Shown: piece by piece, positions 24,864-33,434 of the stretch
Numbering within the stretch: the first letter of the stretch is position 1
Layout: each line of letters starts with the position of its first letter
Assembly (NCBI GenBank): GCA_021287165.1
Contig: JAJTAY010000023.1
Location: forward strand, 1-64,000
Direction: 5' to 3'
Length of the DNA stretch: 64,000 nucleotides
Source of the DNA: Bacteroidia bacterium
Lineage (GTDB): Bacteria > Bacteroidota > Bacteroidia > Bacteroidales > F082
Made by a program: the position numbers and the translations under genes
The notes under the pieces: generated by a model
Databases searched by the model: none
What the model was told of the DNA's origin: nothing
The model's input: only the letters and a program-made list of their open reading frames with translations

Positions 24864-26342
24864 ATGAACACTTTTTTTAAACGAATTTTAAGATTGAGCT
24901 TTTTTATTGTCCTGGCTATTCATGTAAAGGGCCTTGCTCAACAAGTTCGGCCATTATGGATTAGCACTGGTGAATATGTATCTTCTGCTTTTTCTGTTGA
25001 AACACCCCAAAGGTTCATTTTAGGAGCCCTCGAATGTAAAATAAAGGACAATGGTACGTTGGGCGACCCATTCACAGATTGGGGGAACATCATACTTTCA
25101 ACCAACAAAAATTTAAATATTCAGGACAGTGTGTATCTAAAGTCTATTGACGAGTGGTACATCATGCTTTATCAGGCCCTTATACTAAACAACGGAAATA
25201 TATTAATGTCCGGTCCGGCATATAACCCCGATTCGAACCAGATGAAATTAGGATTGATTTGGATGGACGAATCGCTCAACATTTTGCATCATTCATTGGT
25301 CGGTATAACAGGCAAGAAAATTGATCCAAGCGGCGCAATAACTTTCAACCAGGCAGGCAATATTGTAACATATGGTCATATTGTCGAAGAATACGGCCAA
25401 ACCCCGCCTTCCAGTCAATATTTCTTCATGGAAATCGCTCAGAACGGCGATATTTTGCGGACACTGGAGCAAACACTTGATTTTTATGCATTTTATCTCT
25501 GGCCCATTGGGGCAAACAAATATCATATGTGGAGTTGGCAAAACACTGTCATTCAATTGAATGAAAATTTCGGCTTCGAATCTGCTTTTTCTTTGGGATG
25601 GGGAAGTGAGTTTTTAAATGTTAGGATAAAACCTTATAATTTACAAAGCTATTTTCTGCTTCGCGACAAAATGAAGTTTGTTTTTGGCCATGAAAATCCT
25701 TTTTTTGAGGCAGAGGTTCTTCATGTTGACGATCAGGTTAACCCGCTGAACACATTAATTATTGGATTTGAAAATGAAAATGTCAGGGGAGTGAGCCTGA
25801 GCAGTTATCAGCCCGGGGTATTGTTTATTGGTGGGACAAAAATTCCAATAGCCACTTCTAATGGTTCGTCGGCTGTTCCCAATCAGATATTTATCTATAA
25901 AACTGATATTTCGGGACAAATACTTCAATCCAGGTTTTATAATACTACCGGGGGTATTTCATCCGGAAGTTTACTGGCTACTTCTGACGGTGGATGTTTG
26001 ATACCGGTGACGTATTATCGGGATTACCCGGCACAGGATGTTTTTTACTTAAAAATGGATTGGGAAGGTAACTTTTTAGGTCTGGAAGACGATTTGGTAA
26101 CCCCATCGGTTAAATATTCAATATTTCCAATACCAGCCAAAAGCCATTTTACATTGCAAAGCACCTCTGTATTGCCTACTTCTGCTACTATCTTTTCAGC
26201 AAGTGGCGCAATGGTAAAAAACTTTCTTTTCGAATTATCTTGTCGGGTGGATGTTTCGGATTTCAAGCCAGGAGTTTACATGCTGCAGCTCATTCGTGCT
26301 GATGGTTATCGCGAATCGAGGAAACTCCTCGTTACCAATTGA
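24864..26342 (+). CDS. secreted protein with type IX sorting domain
   Basis: The 492-residue protein has a signal peptide (LRLSFFIVLAIHVKGLA), a long beta-rich body of repeated strand pairs, and a C-terminal type A sorting domain of about 75 residues (SIFPIPAKSHFTL at its start, PGVYMLQLIRADG near the end). It is thus a likely substrate of the type IX secretion system that SprA belongs to. No enzymatic domain was recognised; the body may be a beta-propeller-like surface protein. It shares the AT-rich island with the preceding lipoprotein. Confidence 0.8.
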   Translation: MNTFFKRILRLSFFIVLAIHVKGLAQQVRPLWISTGEYVSSAFSVETPQRFILGALECKIKDNGTLGDPFTDWGNIILSTNKNLNIQDSVYLKSIDEWYIMLYQALILNNGNILMSGPAYNPDSNQMKLGLIWMDESLNILHHSLVGITGKKIDPSGAITFNQAGNIVTYGHIVEEYGQTPPSSQYFFMEIAQNGDILRTLEQTLDFYAFYLWPIGANKYHMWSWQNTVIQLNENFGFESAFSLGWGSEFLNVRIKPYNLQSYFLLRDKMKFVFGHENPFFEAEVLHVDDQVNPLNTLIIGFENENVRGVSLSSYQPGVLFIGGTKIPIATSNGSSAVPNQIFIYKTDISGQILQSRFYNTTGGISSGSLLATSDGGCLIPVTYYRDYPAQDVFYLKMDWEGNFLGLEDDLVTPSVKYSIFPIPAKSHFTLQSTSVLPTSATIFSASGAMVKNFLFELSCRVDVSDFKPGVYMLQLIRADGYRESRKLLVTN

Positions 26343-26605
26343 GCGAATTAAGCGGAATAAATGCTTAATGATTATTTGTTGTAAGTGTATGGGTTGTGCT
26401 GGCAATAACTATTTCAACAGCGAGCCATCTTTGCAGAAACCCGTGAGTGTGAATGCCAAGGTTGGGTAGGCAGCATGGATTGGGCAAGGGTTTAATCAGG
26501 AGCAAAAATGCTGGATTGGTATAAAAACAACAAGTTTTTGCCGGATATTATTTGATGCCTTGTTGACAAACGAACATCTGTTGACAGCGTGTGCGATTCA
26601 GTAAT
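26343..26605. other. 263-nt convergent gap
   Basis: Between two convergent genes there is only an A/T-rich weak hairpin (AAAAAC / GTTTTT) and no strong terminator or gene. It marks the right edge of the AT-rich island. Confidence 0.45.
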
Positions 26606-28222
26606 TCAAACCTGATCAGGCCTGGGCAGATGGCGCGCTATCATATCGAGCAGCAAACGGCGGTCGAGGGGCTTGGTGATGTAATCGTCACAACCCGATT
26701 CGCGTGCCTTGATGATCTCAATTTCCATGGCATAGGCCGTTTGGGCAATCACAGGCAGTTCGGGCCTGATTTGTTTGATATGGCGGGTAACTTCGTAGCC
26801 GTTGATTCCGGGCAGACGGATATCCATCAAAACCAGGTCGATCTCGTTTTTGTGCTCGTCGAACATCGCAATGCCTTCGTTTCCGTCCTTGGCCCAGATG
26901 AGCCTTGCCTTGCTGGGCCGGAGCATGATACTGAGCAGGTTGTAATTCGATCGCTCGTCTTCGACCACCAGAAAGGTATAGTCTGACCAGTCGTGACGTG
27001 CCAAACCATTGCTGTTTCCGTTGTTATACGTTTGTTGCATGATGAGTCCTGGGATTAAAACCGTAAATGTAGAGCCTTTACCAGGCTCAGAGTCCAGAAG
27101 CACCTCGCCTTCAAGCAGTTCGGCAAGGCTTTTAACCAATGCCAGACCAAGACCGGTGCCTCCGTATTTTTTGTTGATACTGTAGTCGAGCTGTCTGAAT
27201 CGTTTGAAAATCCATTCATGTTTGTCGGCCGGAATGCCCGGACCGGTATCGCTCACATAAACCGCCAGCTTCCCCCCTTCCCGAACCATGTAACCAAGTT
27301 CAACCTGTCCCTGAGAGGTAAACTTGAATGCATTGTCGAGCAGGTTGTCGATGATCTGCTGCAAACGCATGGCGTCGGTCTTCACATAAATGGCCGACTG
27401 ATTGTCCGGGCTTCTTAAGGTGAACTGAACCGGAGTTTTGAGGTTTTTCTCCAGTTGCCCCAAGAAGGAAAGGTAGATGCCTTTCATAAAGTCGTGCACG
27501 CCGAATACCGTAGGGTTGGTGATCATCTGCCGCGATTCGAGCCGTGCAATGTCGATGATATCTTCGATGAGCCTAAGCAGCGTTTGTCCGCTTTCGTATA
27601 TGATCCGGCTGTATTCTTCGCGTTCTTCTGCGCTTAGCGAAGTGTCTTTCAGAAATTCAGAAAAACCAATGATGTGGTTCATGGGCGTGCGAATCTCATG
27701 GCTCATGGCCGCTAGAAATGCGGTTTTAAGCCTGTCCGATTCTTCAGCTTTTTGCAGGGCTTTGATCAGTTCCTGTTCGGTCGTCTTTCGGCGCGTGATA
27801 TCGCCGATGATAATCAGCAGGCTGGCGTCGTCGGTGAGCTGGCTGCTTATTTTAATACCCCTGCAGCGAAAAAAAACGTCTTTCTCAGCAAGGTGAAAAG
27901 GAGTTTCGATATCGAATTCGAGTCCTTTTTCCACAAGATCTTCCACATAGGGGTAGATAGGGTTTTGCACAAAGGGCTCAAAATAGCGGATGTTTTGCTT
28001 GTCGATCAGCTCGCCCGAAGTTGTCGAAAATATGCGGAGGAAGGCCGGGTTTACGGCATTGATGTAGCCATGCCGGTCCGTATTGACAATGGCCAGCGGG
28101 ATATTGTTGATGGTGAGTGCCATCCTGTGATTGATGTCGCGCTCGGCCGCACTCCTCAGGCGCGATAATTCGTCTTCCAATTCGCCCACCCTGACTTTGA
28201 GGTGTTGATTTTCCTTTTCCAA
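26606..28222 (-). CDS. cytoplasmic hybrid histidine kinase (PAS-HisKA-HATPase-receiver)
   Basis: The 538-residue protein starts with a short coiled coil, then a PAS domain (about 35-155). Next come HisKA with phospho-acceptor His175 ([10 protein letters not shown]), an ATPase domain with N (NLLDNAFKF), G1 (VSDTGPGIP) and G2 (GGTGLGLALV) boxes, and a C-terminal receiver with the acceptor Asp in LMDIRLPG. No membrane segment is visible, so the signal is probably cytosolic and sensed by PAS. The start codon is TTG; there is no upstream ATG in frame. No response regulator lies next to it. Confidence 0.9.
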   Translation of the reverse strand: MEKENQHLKVRVGELEDELSRLRSAAERDINHRMALTINNIPLAIVNTDRHGYINAVNPAFLRIFSTTSGELIDKQNIRYFEPFVQNPIYPYVEDLVEKGLEFDIETPFHLAEKDVFFRCRGIKISSQLTDDASLLIIIGDITRRKTTEQELIKALQKAEESDRLKTAFLAAMSHEIRTPMNHIIGFSEFLKDTSLSAEEREEYSRIIYESGQTLLRLIEDIIDIARLESRQMITNPTVFGVHDFMKGIYLSFLGQLEKNLKTPVQFTLRSPDNQSAIYVKTDAMRLQQIIDNLLDNAFKFTSQGQVELGYMVREGGKLAVYVSDTGPGIPADKHEWIFKRFRQLDYSINKKYGGTGLGLALVKSLAELLEGEVLLDSEPGKGSTFTVLIPGLIMQQTYNNGNSNGLARHDWSDYTFLVVEDERSNYNLLSIMLRPSKARLIWAKDGNEGIAMFDEHKNEIDLVLMDIRLPGINGYEVTRHIKQIRPELPVIAQTAYAMEIEIIKARESGCDDYITKPLDRRLLLDMIARHLPRPDQV

Positions 28223-28357
28223 CGTCCGACTTGTTTTGTTGTTTGTAATTGCGAGTCTGGATCTTTGGCAGACCCAGACTGCAAAGGAAACATCAAAGAT
28301 AATTCAAAGCAAGGCCGGATGTCAAATTTTGTCGCTGTTCCTTGAGGTTAAAGTGGC

Positions 28358-29848
28358 CTAAGGTTTGAATTGCCAGCTGCTTCCCTCCTTGCCATCTTTC
28401 ACTACAATGTTGAGCAGGCCAAGACGGTCGCGGATTTTATCGCTGGTGGCAAAGTCTTTGCGGCTGCGGGCTTCCTGGCGCAGCTCGAGAATGGTTTCCA
28501 TAAGTCCCTGTATAGTGCTTTCGTCGTTGCCAGCAGCCCCTTCGTCCGACAGACCGAGGATGTTGCAGGTGAAGTCCTGGTAGAAAGTGCGCATGATTTC
28601 CAGTTCTTCCTGATTGATTTGCAGATGTCCTTCGGCAATGCTGTTGATGATGCGCACAGCCTCGAACAGTTGGGCGATGGCCACAGGGCTGTTGAAGTCG
28701 TCGAGCATGGCCTCCCAGGCCGCCTGTTCCAACTTTGCGATGCCAATTGGCTGAGCACCCTGACTTGACTGAAGTCGGGCAAGTGTTTTTCCGGCTTCGG
28801 TGAGCCTTGAAAGTCCTTTTTCGGCGGCCTGCAGGGCTTCGTTGCCAAAGTCGAGGGTGCTGCGGTAGTGTGCCTGCAGGATGAAGAAGCGAATGGTCAT
28901 GGGGCTGTATGCCTGGGCAAGCAGGGGATGACTGCCGGTAAAAATGTCGTCGAGGCTCATGGCATTGCCCAGCGACTTGCCCATCTTCTGCCCGTTGATG
29001 GTAACCATATTGTTGTGCATCCAGTAGCGCACCGGATTGGTACCATTGGCCACGGTGCTCTGCGCAATTTCCGATTCGTGGTGGGGAAAGAGCAGGTCGA
29101 GGCCTCCGCCGTGTATGTCGAACTGATTGCCAAGATATTTGCATCCCATGGCGGAGCATTCGAGGTGCCAGCCCGGAAAGCCCTCGCTCCAGGGCGAAGG
29201 CCAGCGCATGATGTGCTCGGGTTCGGCCTTTTTCCATAGGGCAAAATCGGTACTGCTGCGTTTCTCGCTCTGGCCTGCAAGCTCGCGGGTGTTGGCAATG
29301 AGCTCATCCACCTTGCGGCCCGAAAGCACCCCGTAATTGTAATGCTGATTGTAGCGCTCCACGTCGAAATAAACCGAGCCGTTCACCTCGTAGGCATATC
29401 CCTTTTCCAGTATGCGCTTAATCATCTCAATCTGCTCGATGATGTGTCCCGAGGCGTGAGGCTCAATTGACGGCCTGAGCACATTGAGCTGATCCATGTT
29501 TTTGTGGTAGCGAACGGTATAATGTTGCACCACTTCCATGGGTTCGAGCTGTTCCAGACGGGCTTTGCGGGCTATTTTGTCTTCGCCCTCATCGGCATCG
29601 TTTTCCAGATGCCCCACATCGGTGATGTTGCGCACATAGCGCACCTTGTATCCCAGGGCGGTGAGAAAACGATAAACAAGGTCGAAGGTAACGGCTGGCC
29701 GGGCGTGTCCAAGGTGAGCATCACCGTAAACGGTCGGGCCGCAAACGTACATTCCCACCCGGCCGGCCAGCAGCGGTTCGAATACTTCTTTCTTTCTGCT
29801 TAGTGTATTGTATATCTGAAGCTTGGCTTCTGCAATGTCGGGCTTCAT
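28358..29848 (-). CDS. cysS: cysteine--tRNA ligase
   Basis: This class I aminoacyl-tRNA synthetase charges tRNA-Cys. The ATG at 29848 gives 496 residues; a TTG at 29872 would add eight. The signature elements are the zinc Cys in [17 protein letters not shown] (which also holds the HIGH motif), the second zinc Cys in HLECSAM with the following His-His-Glu, and QKMGKSLGN in place of KMSKS. The C-terminal DALR-type helices and a short tail complete it. It is divergent from the threonine dehydrogenase gene. Confidence 0.95.
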   Translation of the reverse strand: MKPDIAEAKLQIYNTLSRKKEVFEPLLAGRVGMYVCGPTVYGDAHLGHARPAVTFDLVYRFLTALGYKVRYVRNITDVGHLENDADEGEDKIARKARLEQLEPMEVVQHYTVRYHKNMDQLNVLRPSIEPHASGHIIEQIEMIKRILEKGYAYEVNGSVYFDVERYNQHYNYGVLSGRKVDELIANTRELAGQSEKRSSTDFALWKKAEPEHIMRWPSPWSEGFPGWHLECSAMGCKYLGNQFDIHGGGLDLLFPHHESEIAQSTVANGTNPVRYWMHNNMVTINGQKMGKSLGNAMSLDDIFTGSHPLLAQAYSPMTIRFFILQAHYRSTLDFGNEALQAAEKGLSRLTEAGKTLARLQSSQGAQPIGIAKLEQAAWEAMLDDFNSPVAIAQLFEAVRIINSIAEGHLQINQEELEIMRTFYQDFTCNILGLSDEGAAGNDESTIQGLMETILELRQEARSRKDFATSDKIRDRLGLLNIVVKDGKEGSSWQFKP

Positions 29849-29908
29849 CCCCTGCGTTTTTTGAATTTGCAAAGAAACGAAAAAATGGCGTGCAGGGCTC
29901 CGGATGCC

Positions 29909-29939
29909 TTGGAAGGCTCGGGGTTTTGGGCTACCTTTG
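29909..29939 (+). promoter_or_regulatory. promoter for the threonine dehydrogenase gene
   Basis: TTG at 29909-29911 and TACCTTTG at 29932-29939 are 20 nt apart, in good agreement with the Bacteroidota pattern, 27 nt before the ATG at 29967. Confidence 0.6.
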
Positions 29940-29966
29940 CAGCTTAACTGTTAATAATTTCACAAA

Positions 29967-30923
29967 ATGGAAAGAATACTGGTTATCGGCTGTTCGGGTC
30001 AGATTGGTTCGGAACTTACCCTCGCCCTGCGGAAGATTTATGGCAACAAGAACGTATTTGCCACCGACATCAAGCAGCCCCCGGCCGACATACTCGAAAC
30101 AGGACCATTCTACCTGCTCGACGTGCTCGACTACAACAATCTGCTGCATTTTGCCGTGCGTTTCAAGATCACCCAGGTTTACAACCTTGCCGCAGTGCTT
30201 TCGGGCAATGCCGAAAAGATACCGCAGCAGGCCTGGGACATCAATATGCGGGCTCTGATGAACACGCTTGAGCTTGCACGCGATTCGGATGCCAAAAAAC
30301 TGTTTTGGCCCAGCTCGATTGCCGTATTCGGACCAACCACCCCACGCCACAATACGCCGCAACTCACAGTGATGGAGCCTAATACGGTTTACGGCATCAG
30401 CAAGCTGGCCGGCGAACGCTGGGGAGAGTACTACCACAAGCGCTACGGCGTCGATTTCCGCAGCCTGCGCTATCCCGGGCTCATCAGCTACAAAACCGAA
30501 GCCGGTGGAGGCACTACCGACTATGCTGTTGAGATTTATTACGAAGCCATACGCAACAACCGCTACAACTGTTTCCTGCGCGAAGACACGGCACTGCCAA
30601 TGATGTTTATGGACGATGCCATCAATGCCACCATCAAACTGATGGACGCCGACCCGGCAAAATTGTCGCTCCGATCGAGCTACAACGTTGGCGGTATGAG
30701 CTTTACGCCCCGCGATGTGGCCAACGCCATCCGCAAACACAGACCCGGATTTGAGATTACCTACGAACCCGACTTCCGTCAGGCCATAGCCGACAGCTGG
30801 CCCGCCAGTATCGACGACAGCGTGGCCCGTGCCGACTGGGGACTTTCGGACAGTTTCAACCTCGACAGCATGACCGAGGTTATGCTGCGCGAAATAGGTA
30901 AAAAACTTTCCAATCAGGAATAA
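29967..30923 (+). CDS. tdh: L-threonine 3-dehydrogenase, SDR type
   Basis: This 318-residue NAD-dependent enzyme of the extended short-chain reductase family oxidises threonine to 2-amino-3-ketobutyrate. The Rossmann loop VIGCSGQIGSELTLAL, the catalytic Tyr/Lys pair in YGISKLAGE, and FGPTTPRHNTPQ are like the SDR-type threonine dehydrogenase. A generic epimerase is the main alternative; the substrate-region residues and length favour threonine dehydrogenase. A cupin protein gene follows after 11 nt. The partner Kbl ligase is not in the window. Confidence 0.83.
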   Translation: MERILVIGCSGQIGSELTLALRKIYGNKNVFATDIKQPPADILETGPFYLLDVLDYNNLLHFAVRFKITQVYNLAAVLSGNAEKIPQQAWDINMRALMNTLELARDSDAKKLFWPSSIAVFGPTTPRHNTPQLTVMEPNTVYGISKLAGERWGEYYHKRYGVDFRSLRYPGLISYKTEAGGGTTDYAVEIYYEAIRNNRYNCFLREDTALPMMFMDDAINATIKLMDADPAKLSLRSSYNVGGMSFTPRDVANAIRKHRPGFEITYEPDFRQAIADSWPASIDDSVARADWGLSDSFNLDSMTEVMLREIGKKLSNQE

Positions 30924-30934
30924 TTTTCGATGCC

Positions 30935-31219
30935 ATGAAGAAGGATCGTTTAATTACAGTTGAACAGCCAACGGCCGAAAAGCTGAAGGCCCTTGGTGTG
31001 GAAAGCTGGCCGATATGGACGAAAGAGGAAAGCGACTTTCCATGGTATTACGACGACACGGAGGTCTGCTACATCCTCGAAGGCCACATTATCGTCACGC
31101 CCGACGGGGGAGAGCCGGTAGAAATACTTCCCGGTCAGCTGGTTACTTTTCATAAGGGATTGGCTTGTCGCTGGCAGATTCTCAAAGCCGTCAGAAAGCA
31201 TTACGATTTTCCGGAATAA
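30935..31219 (+). CDS. DUF861-type cupin protein
   Basis: The 94-residue protein is a single cupin barrel of the DUF861/Cupin_3 family. The first cupin motif is represented by WYYDDTEVCYILEGHIIVTPDGG, broken here into separate strands, and the second by LLPGQLV-like residues (ILPGQLVTFHKGL). The family includes ureidoglycine-related cupins, but small single-domain members are mostly uncharacterised. Eleven nt after the threonine dehydrogenase, it may be co-transcribed with it. Function not assigned. Confidence 0.82.
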   Translation: MKKDRLITVEQPTAEKLKALGVESWPIWTKEESDFPWYYDDTEVCYILEGHIIVTPDGGEPVEILPGQLVTFHKGLACRWQILKAVRKHYDFPE

Positions 31220-31306
31220 CCCTGGATACCCATTGCGGCGATTGCGCCAGGATTGCTCACTGAACACAAAGCTGTGCCGGCTTGTTTATAAGCGAAACTT
31301 AAGCGT

Positions 31307-31537
31307 ATGTGGACAAACGAAAACAATCAGCTGGTGCGGACTTTTGTGTTTGCCGATTTCATTCAGGCCTTTGCTTTCATGACGCGGGTGGCTTTTGTGG
31401 CTGAGAAGATGAATCACCATCCTGAGTGGACCAATGTATATAACCGTGTAACCATCAGGCTAAGCACGCACGATGCGGGGAATGTGGTGACCGATAGAGA
31501 CCGCCAACTGGCTGCCGCTATAGATAAAATGCTGTGA
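31307..31537 (+). CDS. pterin-4a-carbinolamine dehydratase
   Basis: The 76-residue protein is short for the family but has its signature: [27 protein letters not shown], here given in two parts (KMNHHPEW and [18 protein letters not shown]), with the catalytic His-His and the later His. It dehydrates 4a-hydroxytetrahydrobiopterin. No aromatic amino acid hydroxylase is in the window, so it may have a moonlighting or other pterin role. The ATG at 31307 is used; the gene stands between the cupin and a convergent DUF1801 gene. Confidence 0.85.
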   Translation: MWTNENNQLVRTFVFADFIQAFAFMTRVAFVAEKMNHHPEWTNVYNRVTIRLSTHDAGNVVTDRDRQLAAAIDKML

Positions 31538-31549
31538 AATAGTCCTTTG

Positions 31550-31984
31550 TCAAATCTTTCTTGGCCATTTATTTTGTTTCAGTGCTGTGAGGGTCGACGA
31601 CACCAGCGCTTCAAGAACGCTAAGATCAAGGTCCGACAGCCGCCTGACATAGATGCAGCCTTTGCCCATCTTGTACTTACCAAGTTTTTGCAGCAGCTGG
31701 TCCTGGCTTGTGCTGTAGGGCAGATTTACATAGAGCGTTAGAGCAGCTTTTCGCGGCGAAAATCCGATCATGGGCATATCGCCTTCGCGACCGCTGGCAT
31801 ATTTGTAGTGATAGTTGCCAAAACCGATGATCGAAGGTCCCCACATGCGGGCTTCGTGTCCCGACCATTTTTGCATCAGTTCGATAAGCATGAAGCTGTC
31901 AGCAATTTTCTGTTCGGTGTCGGCAAACGACCTGATGAAAGCCTCCACGCTTTGATCGGTGGGTTTGGTTTTATTTTCCGCCAT
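31550..31984 (-). CDS. DUF1801 protein
   Basis: The 144-residue protein belongs to the DUF1801 (YdhG-like) family. Visible features are MWGPSIIGFGNYHYKYASGREGDMP, given in pieces (WGPSIIGFG and YKYASGREGD), and LGKYKMGKGCIYVRRLSDLD. Structures of relatives resemble iron-chaperone (frataxin-like) folds, though function is mostly unknown. Its ATG lies 9 nt behind the CPBP protease gene, so the two may be co-transcribed. Confidence 0.82.
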   Translation of the reverse strand: MAENKTKPTDQSVEAFIRSFADTEQKIADSFMLIELMQKWSGHEARMWGPSIIGFGNYHYKYASGREGDMPMIGFSPRKAALTLYVNLPYSTSQDQLLQKLGKYKMGKGCIYVRRLSDLDLSVLEALVSSTLTALKQNKWPRKI

Positions 31985-31993
31985 TTCAATAAG

Positions 31994-32791
31994 TTATTGG
32001 TTATCACGCACATCATTCATTTGCTCACCGCTCCGATTCCAAAGCAGCGATTTGCGGTTGATTTTTAGACCGCTCTGTTTGGCAGCGCGTAAAGTGAGTA
32101 TAATGGTCAGGGTGATGGTAATAATCCTGAAAAGGTTGGCAAACAAGCCCCCGAGGGCGTTGCCGCTCATATCGAAAAGCGTCCACGACAGGTTCATGAG
32201 GATATGCAAAAAGATAGGAACCCATAAATTGTTTTCCCACTCGATGTAGAGCCAGGCAAACCATACGGCACCCATGGCCGTAATTAGAAACACTCCTGCT
32301 GTTTCGGGCAACGAAGATCCATGATAGATATGGCCAAAGCCAAACATAACCGCTCCGGCCAGTGACGCAGGAATAAAACCCCAGCCACAGAAACGGAAAA
32401 GCAAGCCGAACAAAAAGCCCCGAAACAGCAGTTCTTCCATGAAACCGGCAAGCAGGCTGGCCTGAACAAGCCTGAAAGCTGACAGTTCCGAAGGTATTTT
32501 GCCGGCCAGCGCCGAGCTGATGAGCATGGGCGAAACGGTAATAGCTGCGAAAACCAGTGCTTTGCCAAGATTCCTGTTTAGTCCGAGCGCAGCAAGAACG
32601 TTTGAGGGACTAAATAATAATGCGGTAGCCAGAAAAGCCGGGATTAACCACCAGGAGTAAACATAGGCCACACGGAGGTAAATGTTTTCGATTGTTAGAT
32701 CAATGAAGCCGGAAATGAGTTTGTTGCCGTAATAAGAAAGTAGAAAGGTCAGAACAACAATCAGGGAAATGGCTGCATTACGCTTGTTCAT
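31994..32791 (-). CDS. CPBP family intramembrane metalloprotease
   Basis: The 265-residue protein has about seven or eight hydrophobic helices and the CPBP (CAAX protease and bacteriocin-processing) motifs. EELLFRG near residue 140 carries the paired Glu and Arg, FGFGHIYHG carries the His-containing second motif, and HILMN follows. These residues form the metal site in the membrane. Substrates of stand-alone bacterial members are usually unknown. It precedes the DUF1801 gene. Confidence 0.88.
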   Translation of the reverse strand: MNKRNAAISLIVVLTFLLSYYGNKLISGFIDLTIENIYLRVAYVYSWWLIPAFLATALLFSPSNVLAALGLNRNLGKALVFAAITVSPMLISSALAGKIPSELSAFRLVQASLLAGFMEELLFRGFLFGLLFRFCGWGFIPASLAGAVMFGFGHIYHGSSLPETAGVFLITAMGAVWFAWLYIEWENNLWVPIFLHILMNLSWTLFDMSGNALGGLFANLFRIITITLTIILTLRAAKQSGLKINRKSLLWNRSGEQMNDVRDNQ

Positions 32792-32881
32792 TGGCTGGCA
32801 GATTAGCAGCCAAATTTAGAAAAACCGCATTATTGCAATGCGTTGAGCAAATAATTCAGTAAAGAGGGCTGTTTTAATGCC

Positions 32882-33268
32882 TTACAGTGCTTCAATAAAG
32901 CTCTTCATTCGGGCACTAACATCTCCGGCCAACTGCGTAAGCTCGGCATTGCCCATGGCGGCGATCATTCCGAGGGGTTCCATGGCGGCCACTTCAATTT
33001 TGCCTTCACCCTGATCGATCACTACCACATTGCAGGGCAGCAGCACCCCCAGCTTGTCTTCAAGCCGCAGGGCCTTGCTTGCAAAATGCGGATTGCATGC
33101 GCCTAAAATGATGTAAGGTTTAAAGTCGTCGTTGATTTTTTCCTTGAGCGTGGCGCTTACGTTGATTACCGAAACCAGGCCAAAGCCGATGTTTTTGAGA
33201 CCTTCGGTCACCTTATCAACCGATTCTTCGAAATTGCCCTCGATGGTTTTGCTGATATAATATTCCAC
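32882..33268 (-). CDS. DUF302 protein
   Basis: The 128-residue protein matches the DUF302 domain in length and in segments such as EGLKNIGFGLVSVINVSATLK (in part), YIILGACNPHFASKAL, GVLLPCNVVVID and VAAMEPLGMIAAMGN. DUF302 proteins are small beta-alpha dimers with no agreed activity. The start is GTG. It lies alone between a CPBP protease gene and the DEAD-box helicase gene. Confidence 0.85.
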   Translation of the reverse strand: MEYYISKTIEGNFEESVDKVTEGLKNIGFGLVSVINVSATLKEKINDDFKPYIILGACNPHFASKALRLEDKLGVLLPCNVVVIDQGEGKIEVAAMEPLGMIAAMGNAELTQLAGDVSARMKSFIEAL

Positions 33269-33403
33269 GGGTAAATGTATTAGGGTTTACGAAAATACAC
33301 AAATCAAAACAAAAGAGGCTTCGAATTTGCTTGCGTTCCGTATCTAAGTGACTCATAAACAAAAAAATAATGTGCGCAATTCGGTTCCGGCCGAAATAAA
33401 GCC

Positions 33404-33411
33404 TACCTTTG
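33404..33411 (+). promoter_or_regulatory. -7 promoter box for the DEAD-box helicase gene
   Basis: TACCTTTG matches TAnnTTTG and lies 23 nt before the ATG at 33435. No good -33 element was seen at the usual distance. Confidence 0.5.
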
Positions 33412-33434
33412 CAGCCCATTTTTAAATTCTATTC

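Noticed and set aside
26251..26469. 72-codon frame across the end of the type IX cargo gene
   Set aside because: It overlaps the sorting domain in another frame and has no family features.
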